Assembly: GCA_018350325.1 (NCBI GenBank)
Contig: JAEVLN010000001.1
Span: forward strand, 5,175,254 to 5,239,253
Length of the DNA stretch: 64,000 nucleotides
Origin: Globodera rostochiensis
Lineage: Eukaryota; Nematoda; Chromadorea; Rhabditida; Heteroderidae
Direction: 5' to 3'
Part shown: positions 55,095 through 64,000 of the stretch, piece after piece
Position numbering within the stretch: position 1 is the first letter of the stretch
Layout of the letters: each line of letters starts with the position of its first letter
Notes under the pieces: generated by a model
Database searches by the model: none
Seen by the model: only the letters and a program-made list of their open reading frames with translations
What the model was told of the DNA's origin: nothing
Position numbers and translations under genes: made by a program

Positions 55095-58000
55095 TCACAA
55101 AAGGTTGTTGCAATTCACCTGTCTGGTCGACAGATTTGGCCGTGCCCATGTACAGATAATCCCTTCCTGGCAGGCGGTCACTTAAACAAACAAAAAATTT
55201 TTTGCAATAAAAGCAACCAACCGATGCAATCCTCTCGGAAGAGCAGCGTTCCCAACCTTTCGTGTGCAATCTGAAGAACAGATTCAAACGGGCAATATGT
55301 CAAGAAAACTGATGACCTTCTTGCACATCAAGGGCTCAATCATTGGGAGATCTTCAAGCCGTGGACATTGTGCCGTTCCAAAGAAGTGACTGGTGAAGTT
55401 TTCACCCCTTTTCAGTGTGCTTTCTGCTGAATTTGCCCCATTTGAAGAAGTTGCGTGTTGTTTTGACCTAAAGTATTAAGAATCCGGGTCAAGATCAAGT
55501 TTTGTTGTCTCGGAATCTGGAGTTTTGCGATGGGAGGGGGGGGGGGGAGGGTACGGGTCAGATTTTGCCAAAATGCATTCATAAAAAGAAGGCACGCTGT
55601 TTAAATTCGCGCTTGGTAAACGTACCGATCATTGCCTGCTAAACGGGAGCCAAAGCTGAAGCCGCGCTTATGAAACTTTTTGAAACGTCCACCGCCGCCT
55701 TTGCCATTCCCCCAAGAAGGTTTGTCAGATGTCTTAATTCCATTTTTTATAATAAAAAGCTTTAAAAACGGACAAAAAATTTACTTCCATTTCAGCCACA
55801 GCTAACGCATTTCCGATACCAATTGGAATAATGGTGGTATTCCGAGGAGAGACACAAGCAACGTTCGAAGATGAGGGCGATTCAGTTACTTCATCAAACT
55901 GTTGATGTACATCAAGAGGAGCCGCCAAAATGTCTTCGGATATATCCCAAAGGCACAACTGAAAATTCGATCAGAATGGATTGGTCACTTCCCCGAAAAT
56001 AAATCCAAATCCAAGCAATTGTAGAACAATGGTTTGATTCTGGATAAGCGGCTATCGGTTTAAAAGTTTGCCTGGCAGTCGTGGCCAACAGTGCCAATTC
56101 TGTAAAGGAGCGGCGGCTGAGGAACGGCGTTTCCGTCAGCAAAGGAATTTTCTTTGACATTAGTCGCGTGTCCATTCGAAAATAATGTCAGTGACGTTGT
56201 ATTGCCAAGCTGATGATGACCAGAGCAATTTGGGACGGGATAATGATTGTTTTGTATGAGCGCAGAAATGCGTTCATTTTCTTTAATAATGGGATGGACG
56301 GTGTTTTGAGCAGCAGTTGAGAAAAGACGTTCATTGTGTGAGCAAATGCCTGTAAATGTTCGGAATCGTTGAAAAGTAAAGAGTCCGCACAATACCGTCG
56401 GTGATTTTAAATGAAGAATCAGCGGCATCTTCTCTCAGTGGCGAATATTCACCGTCCAACAAAGTCCGGTGTCGTTCCAATAAAAATTCGGGGGCGTAAC
56501 AATCAAAAGCGACCTTAATTAACATTCATTTCACAAAAAAGTTTGGCAATACCTCCGAAATCCACGACTTATGCGCCTGCCCACGACAAACAACTCTATC
56601 TGAAGAATGAAAATTTAAAAAAAGAAAAGGGAATTTAAACTTCACTTTCACTTATGGAGTACAAAGTAAGTAAATCATCCTCTCCGCCCGTTGCAATGTA
56701 CCTAAGATCCGGGCTCCAAGCGAGGCTGAGAAGGCCTCCAAAATAAGATTTGAAGAAGCCAATCTGATCCATTGTCTTCCAATCGAAAACCCGTAAAAAA
56801 CCATCCTGTACCCAATAGATTTAAGATTAAGATAAAAGAGACGATTTACCATTTTATATAATAAAACAGGCAATTAGAATTATTCATAAAATTCGAGGAA
56901 GGGGTTTTGGAAAATGAGTCCCAAGTGGTGGGCTCAGCGATGAGGCAGGGGGGATGTAGGTTTGGTGTCCGACTTCCATACAAAAGATTCCCAAGATTTT
57001 TTCGGGTTCGGAGAGATGTTTAGCCCACAAAAGACAGCCTCGTCTTGTGGTCAATTTGGCCACTGTCTGTTCAGTCTGAAAATGTTGGTTCAACTAGCCT
57101 GACTAGCAGTTGCAAGAAGACTGCTGTCCTGACCAGCAAATTCAAATTTGTTGATCGCACCCTTCCCAATCGACCACCGATACAGTGGGTTCCTCTCAGC
57201 CTTCGCTTTGCACCCATGCACACTGTGATCAATACCCTTCAAAAATGTAAATAAAAAAACGAAAAAGGGCAAGAAAAACAACACCTGCTTCACGACTTGA
57301 TAATTAATAGTTTGCGTTGACGTCAGTTCTTCATTGTAAAACTAGAATTGGAATTATAATGTTATGATACAAAAGGGGTGCCGAACGTAGATATTCCCGC
57401 TGGAATGTGAAGCAGCAAATAGCTGCTCCTCTCCAGGAACCCATTTCAAACAAGTCACTGCTGTTTTGTCGATCAACCGGTCCTCGTTGAAAAGTTTGGA
57501 CGAAGATCCCACCCCGACCTCTTTCTGGCTCGGGTCCACCAACTGAATCTGGCCCGCGGAAAATCCAACAAGCAAATCGCAAGAATAAAATGTGGCGGTA
57601 GACTGTTTGAAGTCGTGGCAAGTCGGGAAAGTGCCCTTGTACACCCGTTTGTCGACTTGCTTTGCAGGGGACGGGTTGATGAGACTGAAAAGTTTTAATA
57701 AAACTCAACAAGAAACGAAAGTATAGTGTACCTTGTGTAATCTAACACATAAATCTCACGCCCAATATTATGGCAAATCCTGTCGACATAGACACTCATT
57801 TCGTTTGGAAGTTGCTGATTTTCCATTACAACATCTTGGTGATGAGCAGCACCGGAAGTAGAAGGCAAAACTTCTTCAGCATAGCTTAATCTGGACGTCG
57901 GAATTCTTAGGAAGGAAAAGCGGACTGGTGTGTTGCAAACGGACCCGGCTACCTAAAGATGTGTAATGGAATGGATACAACAATGAACTCAGCAGACCTG

Positions 58001-58162
58001 GTTTTGTATTCGATTGGCACGAAAAAATTCGTTGACGGTCATTTGCCGATATACTCCTTCAGGGGCGATGAAGCTCGTGCGTATGGGAATTGTCTCTGTT
58101 GTGGCTATTGCTGGTTCTGCGATGACATTGCTCTGGTTATAGCCGTACAATGGCGTGTGCAT
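55095..58162 (-). CDS. WDR20: WDR20-type WD40 protein (deubiquitinase cofactor)
   Basis: Vertebrate WDR20 activates the USP12/USP46 deubiquitinases. Reading on the minus strand: exon 1 from 58162 (MHTPLYGYNQSNV, APEGVYRQMTVNEFF), then VCNTPVRFSF, VDRICHNIGREIYVLDY, KRVYKGTFPTCHDFKQSTAT, LLVGFSAGQIQLVDP, SKLFNEDRLIDKTAVTCLKW, HSSGNIY, CKAKAERNPLYRWSIGKGAI, DGFLRVFDWKTMDQIGFFKS, YFGGLLSLAWSPDLRYIATG, GEDDLLTLYS, then RIGTVGHD and LCLWDISEDIL. The end is also conserved: TAQCPRLEDLPMIEPLMCKK, IAHERLGTLLFREDCI and TACQEGIICTWARP, stop at 55095-55097. The loop between blades (about 55740-56450) is longer and Ser-rich. About 12 exons; many boundaries approximate. Confidence 0.92.
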
Positions 58163-58749
58163 TTTCACTGCCCGTGGTGTTGTTTACACTAAGCAAAAAA
58201 AAATGAATTGAAAATTTTTTACTGAAAACAGACTTTGATGTTAATAATTGGTTGCTGACGTTAATAAAAGGTAAGTTCATAGCTAACAATAAGTAGAATA
58301 AAATACATTTCACTCAAAATTCGGTTATTTGCTGGATGTTACGAATTTTAACGATGATTTTGTTTTTGTTTATCTTGAATTTTATTTTAATTAGAAATTC
58401 GTCGAAATTGCTTCAATTTATTAAAAATTCTGAATTTCAATTTTTCACGGCTGGGGTAAATTGCGTCTGAGGATTCATTTTCTTTAGATTTTAGGCGGTA
58501 TTTACCTAGGTCGAGAAACATTAAAAGATCCCGTTTTGTCAATTCAAATCAAATCCTAAGGAAGCTTGGCATTACGCCCACCAAAAAGGAAGTATCGAAA
58601 ATTTAATGGGCGGGACGCAGCTAAAATTCGTCAATCTTTGTAAGTGTTCCTCACAATTATATTTTTCACATGTTTAGAATTTTTCCCCCGAAAATATCGA
58701 TCTCTTGGGTATTATTCAGTAGCTTGAAACTTTCAAATGTAGTTTATCA
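58163..58749. other. Intergenic
   Basis: AT-rich, no supported exon. It separates the WDR20 start from the repeat array downstream of the kinase gene. Confidence 0.55.
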
Positions 58750-58985
58750 AATGACAAGTAAAATGATGATCAATTGGTTCCGAGTTCACACATACATATG
58801 TACAATACAATGACGACAAGTAAATTATAATCGAATTGGTTCCGATTTCACACATATGTACAATACAATGAACGACAAGTAAATTATGATCGAATTTGTT
58901 CCGATTTCACACACATGTACAATACAATGAACGACAAGTAAATTATGATCGATTGGCTCCGAGTTCACGCGAATTGTAGTGCAAC
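58750..58985. repeat. Tandem repeat, four copies of a 59-62 bp unit
   Basis: GACAAGTAAA starts at about 58753, 58815, 58874 and 58933. The unit reads GACAAGTAAATTATGATCGA, then a TTGGTTCCGATTTCACACA segment, then TATGTACAATACAATGA. The middle two copies are nearly identical; the outer two are more diverged, and the last runs into the 3' flank of the kinase gene. Confidence 0.92.
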
Positions 58986-59020
58986 ATTGAGTGGAATCAT
59001 CGTTTGTTGATTCGTCCGCC

Positions 59021-60365
59021 TCATGCGCGTCCTCGGACATTCGTTCCTTCACTGCGCACTTGCCCCGGTTGCCTTCCTCCTCCTCCACCTTCCGGACGTG
59101 GCTGGACATTTCCTCCCACACTGCGCGCTTGTCTCTGATCTGGGTTGCGTCTCCCGACCTCCCAGTCATACGGGTGTTCCTGAAATCCGTTGTTGGCGAG
59201 GCATCTGCGCAGAAGTGTCACGATCATCTCGTAGTTGGGCCGGTCTTCGAGTTGCAGTCCATCCTAAAAAAGTATCGCAAGTTGTATCAGAGCACATTGA
59301 GGAACCCACAATGTGTGTTAGTATTTGACCGAACTCGGCCGGGCATCCTCCAATCAGTTCCACACGCGCCTGAGTTCGAACATTCTCCGGTTGGTTTGCT
59401 AAGCGGCGACACTTCCTCTCTCCCATCTAAACCGGAAACGACATCAAATCTGCAATAAATTGCCGCAACTACTCACCTGACGCACGTTCTCCTCATGCTT
59501 CCACGGAACAGCGCCCTTATAGAATTTGATCAAGACGTAGAACCACGACTCGACGTCATCCTTCCGGCTGTACTCATTGTTGATGTGCGCAGCGATTGGT
59601 GCATATATCGGCGTCCCTCGGAAGTGTGTTGTAGCTCGCGGGCGCCTCTGAGAACCCTAAAATTGAGGAAGGTTTAAATTTAAAAAAAAGCTGAATTTAC
59701 TCACGTCCGGTCTAAGGAATTTACGAGCCATTCCGAAGTCGATCAAGTAGAGGAGTCGCTGCTCGTTGGCTTCCGCTCGTCCAATAGTAATGTTTGCTGG
59801 CTTGATGTCTCTGTGAAGAAATCCGACGTGGTGAAGAGCCCTGATCGCAGAGAGTAGTTGAATTGACAGGCCGATTGCTGTTCCAGGGCTGAAGTGGTCG
59901 CCTGCTTCGCGAACAAGGCCGTCCAATCCGCGTCCAACTAACGACATGCTGGAAAAATGAAACAACATTTTATTAATGAAGCAAAAAATAGATGCACACT
60001 CACGCAATGAAGTTGAAGCTGACCATACGTCCAGTTTTTGCGTCCCGCTGTTGGTCGCGTCCAATGTCCAAGCAACTGCAAAAGTGTTGTGCATCTGTGG
60101 AACCTCGAAGCAAGTGTAGACTGCTCAGTACATTGGCCTTAAAAATAACTCTTACATCTGAACTCGCAGTCTCACAATCTCTTACCTCCATGACAAGCAG
60201 TGGGTGGACTGTGTTAACTGCTTCTGTCTTCAGTGCTGCCTGTGTTCCTTGGTCGTCCTGGCACAAGTAGACGGCTCCAAACGCTCCAGCTCCCAGCTTC
60301 TTTACGATCGTCCAGCGGCCTGAGACACGCGTTCCCGGATTAAGCGCCACGAGTTCCTCCGCCAT
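59021..60365 (-). CDS. CK1-group protein kinase of the TTBK-like type
   Basis: Five exons are read on the minus strand. Start MAEELVALNPG, then the P-loop KKLGAGAFGAVYLCQDD, the VAIK-position lysine in AALKTE, the catalytic loop FLHRDIKPANITIG (HRD Asp, Lys, Asn present), DFGMARKF, then TTHFRGTPIYAPIAAHINNE, YSRKDDVESWFYVLIKFYKG and PWKHEENVRQ. The last exon gives DRPNYEMIVTLLRRCLAN and HPYDWE, the usual end of TTBK/CK1 domains. The tail is about 45 residues, Arg/Gly-rich. The DD-ESWFY signature is typical of the CK1/TTBKL family, which is strongly expanded in nematodes and often sperm-enriched. All catalytic residues are present, so activity is expected. A TATAAAAG element lies about 70 nt upstream. 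Confidence 0.9.
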
Positions 60366-60433
60366 ACGTCGTTGTCGCGTTGCGTTGTCGGTGCTGATGT
60401 GGGCCAGATGAAAATGACTGATAAGCGTACCCC

Positions 60434-60441
60434 TTTTATAC
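60434..60441 (-). promoter_or_regulatory. TATA box of the TTBK-like kinase gene
   Basis: On the minus strand the sequence is AGTATAAAAGGGGTACGC, a consensus TATA box about 70 nt before the kinase ATG. It is one of only two clear TATA-like promoters seen in the window. Confidence 0.6.
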
Positions 60442-60831
60442 TTATTTGTTGTTGTAAGGCTAACACACTACCTATAGCTAGAAATTAAGCATGACACTAT
60501 AAATTAAGTTGAAATCACCGCAACAACGACAATTCTGTTTTTGTCTTGATTTCTGGGACTCCTTTAAAGAGTGCATTTTTGGCATTTTTAAATATCGTCG
60601 AAAGGGTGAAAAAAAATGATCACAAAAATAGGGAAAGTCAAATTTCTAAGATTTCGGATTTACCGAATGCTGGACTTTTGGTAGCCGGATCATTTTTCAC
60701 ATGTTGGAAATTTGTGTTCACAAAAAAAAATTCTGAACGATTTGTGGTGCATTTTTTGTCTTTAATGGTTTTTCGCTTAATTTCATTTTTGTTAAGAAAT
60801 TTTACACCCCACAATCTGACGAATAAATACC

Positions 60832-61548
60832 ATGTCGGAAAACGACAAAATAAAAAATGGTCTTGAAGAGGTTAGAAATTCTTCATCAACTTCAACAACT
60901 GTGTCAAATGAATCACAAATTAATCTTCAAAATGATAGCGATTGTGCAAAGACATCTCACTATGAAATGATCTTCAGTAAAAGGCATGTTTTTAGTACTC
61001 CAAAAACGAATGTCTGCTTATCTCTAGTTCGCATACATTTTGATGAAAAAATCTCAAAAAGAGCTTGAAAAATTTCAATTATATTGTAATTCTCCCATAT
61101 GATAGAGTTACTTTGCTGCTGAACGGGTTCCTTATGGGAGAAAAAAATCTCAAACCCGGTTTGGTCGAAATAGCTCAAAACGGTTTTCGGTTTTTAAATT
61201 ATGCAATGATGTTTTTACGCATTTTGACTACCGAACCTCTAGACACATTATTTCATTTGTTTATTAACTGAACTGATTCTTACCATTAAGGTTCTCAGAT
61301 ACGGATGAAGACTATTTAAACGCTTTAAAAACGGTAGCCATTGAACCAATATGCATTTCACCATGGAAAACTGAGAGTACGCACCAACGCTTCATGGAAA
61401 ATGAACGCTTTTCTGAGGGAAGAGGCTTCGCAGGAAGAGGACGACGAGGCTTTTACAACAAAAATAATGGGAATTTCCGTAAAGATAATTATGGTCGACG
61501 TCAAGATTATCATGCGTGGAACTGAATTTACCTCTTTTTATAAAGACA
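60832..61548 (+). CDS. Small protein with RG-rich C-terminus, unknown function
   Basis: Exon 1 starts at ATG 60832 (MSENDKIKNGLEEVRN, Ser/Thr-rich, ending near YEMIFSK). A last exon after a TTAAG acceptor near 61290 reads FSDTDEDYLNALKTVAIEP, ISPWKTE, then RFSEGRGFAGRGRRGFYNK and YGRRQDYHAWN before the stop. The RG/RGG and Asn/Tyr-rich end suggests RNA binding, which is inference. A middle exon may exist around 61080-61240. Both ends are read with fair support from codon texture, but no family is recognised. Confidence 0.4.
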
Positions 61549-61654
61549 CTTAATGTGGTTTTTTCATTTTTCTATTGAGTTACTTTACTTTAATTATATT
61601 AAATGTATTTTTATTAATGTGTATTTAAAATCCTAAATAAATTTTGTTGGTTCG

Positions 61655-63923
61655 ATGACAATGTTGAGCACTGACGAGACCCGGATATATGACAGGCAGA
61701 TACGCTTGTGGGGAATGCAGGCTCAGAACAGGTCTGAAAGAGGTTATGCGTTCCCAGGGCCATGTTCAATTCAACCACTTGAAATAGACGAACCAAAAAA
61801 ATGCAGTGCTTTTAGTCAACTAAATGCGAACCAGAATTGTTATTTTCAATAATAGGCAAATATTTTCATTCAATTACAGGCTTCGAAACTCATCAGTTCT
61901 CATCATTGGACTCACTGGACTTGGTGCAGAAATTGCGAAGAATCTCATGTTGGCGGGCTTAAAGTCACTGACGCTTATGGATGACAAAGAGGTGATTTAT
62001 GCATATTTTGCGGATCGTTTTAGAGTATGTTCAGACATAATTTTCAAATGGATAGGTTTAAATGTTCGAAAAAGCAAAAATTACTGAATTGTACAAAAAA
62101 TATAAAAGATAACGGCTGCGCCCAGGGCCGTACCCAGAAAACTTTTTCGGGGGGGGGGTAAGCAAAAAAAGTCGATTCTTAGGGGTGCATTTTCCGTTTT
62201 TATTGCATTTTTTCTTAAACTATTTTTTGCTAAAATAAAGTTGGATTTTAGGTGTTGTGTATTTTTTGGTTTTATGCATTAGCCCTACCTCACCCACCCT
62301 CATGCCTTTCCTTACTTATATAACGAAGCGACTTAATAGCGAAGTGTTTTTGTTTTCAATTAATTTTTTAGGTCACGGACGAAGATTATACTTCAAATTT
62401 TTTACTTGTTCATGGAACGAAGATGAACGTATGCTTTTTGATTTAGCATTATCGGAAAAGTCACTTTTAGCGTGCTGAAGCATCTTACGAGAATCTTAAG
62501 TTGTTAAACCCAATGGTCGATTTGACCGTGCAAACCGAGTTGCCCGGTAGTAACTCGACCGATTTTTATTCTAACTTCGATTTGGTGATTGTCGTGGACC
62601 AAGACTATGAAACAACCAGTCTCATCAACAAAAAATGTCGTCAGAATCGAATTCGGTTTGTTTTTGTTAAGTCCTCGGCTAAGTTTCATGTTTTGTCCAT
62701 TTGGATCGGGTTTGTTTCAAAATACATATATTTCCTTTACAAGATTTGAAGCTGGAAGTGTGTTCGGTTGGGTTGGATATGCCTTCTTCGACTTCAATAA
62801 CCACACGTTTCTGATGTAAATAGAGAAGTTAATTTTATTGAGCAAACCAAAGGCACTTAAGTGCACTTACTATACATGAAATTACGATGTGATGTCTGAT
62901 CGAGTACGTGCCGTTAATTTTTTTTTTCAGCTCAAAACCAAAAGAGAAGGACGCGATTGTCGAAAGTGTATTGGACGAAGACTGTGAGGATGGGTTAAGC
63001 GACGGGACCACAGCCAAAAAGATGAAAATGAATGGTGCCGGGTCTGGCGGAACTTCTGTGGACAATACGCAGCAGACAATGACTTTGACAATCGGAGACG
63101 AGGAAGACAGCAAGATTAAGAAGGCACGACAGGGAGAGGGTGGGAGCTCTCGAGGCCAAAGTTAACAAAAAAATTTAGATGTTATAGAAAACAACATAGA
63201 AAATTTGAATTGAATAACCTGAATGATTTGGGAGCATTGCATTACTATCATTATTTCGAGATCCGGGATAGCTGATAGGGTGGAGATTAACTTACATTCG
63301 TCTTCCAGAACGTTTCCTTCCCGAGCTTTGAACATACTTTCGCCGTCGAACTCGGCAGCAAACGCTTCATTCGTCGCAAATTTAACTTTCCAAGCACTTA
63401 TTTTGTTGTACGAGGTAACCTCAACATTTAACTATTCGTCACTATTATTATAATTGGAATTTCAGCTTTTTTTGGTCTAATGCGAGGGAAAGCTGTCGAA
63501 ATTACGCACGAAAGGGTCGTCGATCAGTGGCAGAGGGAATTATCGAACATCGGATCAGACGAAACGAAGCAAAAAATAAGCGCCGAGGACTTCTCACTGT
63601 AAATTTTCTCACTACGTCTTTACCTCCATTGAATTTACATGAATAGATTGAACCCCCCCCCCCCTCCCCCCTCCCCCCATGAGCGTGAAGGGAACAAAAA
63701 CATTATTAACAGGTTCGTCTGCCCTGCACTCAATCCAGTTTGCGCAATTGTTGGAAGTATCATTGCGCAAGAGGCGATTAAGGTAATTAATTGTAGTTCG
63801 ACTAAATCTCAAGCCCATTGGTAATTGCTTTTTTAGTCTTTGTCTCAGAACGATGAGCCTCTCAAAAGCACTTTCTTCTATTCAGCACTTGAGAGCTGCG
63901 GAACAGTTGTTGACATGGCGTGA
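61655..63923 (+). CDS. SAE1: SUMO-activating enzyme subunit 1 (SAE1/AOS1)
   Basis: Non-catalytic half of the SUMO E1 heterodimer. Exons read: 61655-61731, 61880-61991, 62372-62428, 62471-62655, 62744-62815, 62931-about 63150, about 63310-63413, about 63466-63600, about 63715-63781, about 63838-63923. Motifs: YDRQIRLWGMQAQNRLRNSS, VLIIGLTGLGAEIAKNLMLA, GLKSLTLMDDKE, RAEASYENLKLLNPMVD, RFEAGSVFGWVGYAFFDF, KAVEITHERVVDQW and VCPALNPVCAIVGSIIAQEA, IKSLSQNDEP. An acidic/Gly-Ser low-complexity insert (63000-63150) separates the two halves and is absent from vertebrate SAE1. Intron 2 holds a transposon-like fragment and a poly-G tract. The stop is close to the window end. Confidence 0.92.
62115..62162 (+). 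mobile_element. Possible terminal fragment of a DNA transposon in a SAE1 intron
   Basis: CAGGGCCGTACCCAGAAAAC followed by TTTTTC and nine G resembles the common CAGGGGCGTACCCAGG...G-run termini of DNA transposon remnants. No transposase, target-site duplication or second end was found. It is related in style to the element at 43344-43402. Confidence 0.3.
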
Positions 63924-64000
63924 AAGATCTCTCGTAATTTGTTGGCTATTTTTTATGTATTTATTAAACGTATTACAACCATTTTGTTATGAATGGCTTC

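Noticed and set aside
1..64000. Search for a new multi-gene defence, biosynthetic or mobile system.
   Set aside because: Nearly all genes are conserved single-copy housekeeping genes without functional linkage; no CRISPR, integrase, reverse transcriptase or polymerase frame was found.

Overview
The window is nuclear DNA of a nematode, most likely a plant-parasitic tylenchid of the cyst-nematode type. This rests on dense, intron-rich genes with short (about 45-90 nt) introns ending in TTTCAG or TTTTAG, closest resemblance to nematode/metazoan orthologues, acceptor-like AG sites a few to about 25 nt before many start codons (as expected for spliced-leader trans-splicing), an unusual number of GC-AG introns, and poly-G/poly-C tracts scattered through introns and intergenic DNA. 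The species assignment is inference. Nothing prokaryotic, viral or CRISPR-like was seen.

Layout. Bases 1-5784 carry no gene I can defend and are dominated by poly-C/poly-G tracts, including an ~880 bp CCCCCCT-type satellite. Then, on the + strand: an INSM/EGL-46 zinc-finger factor (5785-7800), the mitochondrial calcium uniporter MCU (8831-10444), the splicing factor cactin (11187-13784), the mannosyltransferase ALG3 (13921-15882), the complex I assembly factor NDUFAF5 (16072-17732), serine hydroxymethyltransferase (18506-20682) and a NUDT19 nudix hydrolase (20952-22181). INCENP (22197-24501, -) faces away from the E4 ubiquitin ligase UFD-2/UBE4B (24992-29416, +), followed by pyruvate dehydrogenase E1-alpha (29942-31862, +). 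Next come a secreted multi-domain protease-inhibitor-type protein (thyroglobulin type-1 plus four TIL modules, 33491-36325, +), an ABCD4-type ABC transporter (37723-40607, -) and a PPM1A/B-type PP2C phosphatase (41631-43838, -). After a 54-bp tandem repeat come CNPPD1, TMX1, HDAC11 and TANGO2 (44633-51495, all +). The remainder holds a predicted single-pass membrane protein (53282-54480, +), WDR20 (55095-58162, -), a TTBK/CK1-type kinase (59021-60365, -), a small RG-rich protein (60832-61548, +) and SUMO-activating enzyme subunit SAE1 (61655-63923, +).

How the genes relate. Most are housekeeping genes without a shared pathway, although mitochondrial or one-carbon functions are frequent (MCU, NDUFAF5, SHMT, PDHA; TANGO2 possibly). 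The cactin-ALG3-NDUFAF5 run has 136 and 189 nt gaps and looks like an operon. I found no coherent new multi-gene system. The most unusual signals are in gene structure: two introns whose only conserved-protein-compatible 3' end is GG instead of AG, one intron with no usable AG at all, at least six GC-AG introns, and a 20-nt microexon that carries two zinc ligands of HDAC11.

Exon boundaries were read by eye from conserved protein motifs and splice consensus; no alignment or transcript data were available.
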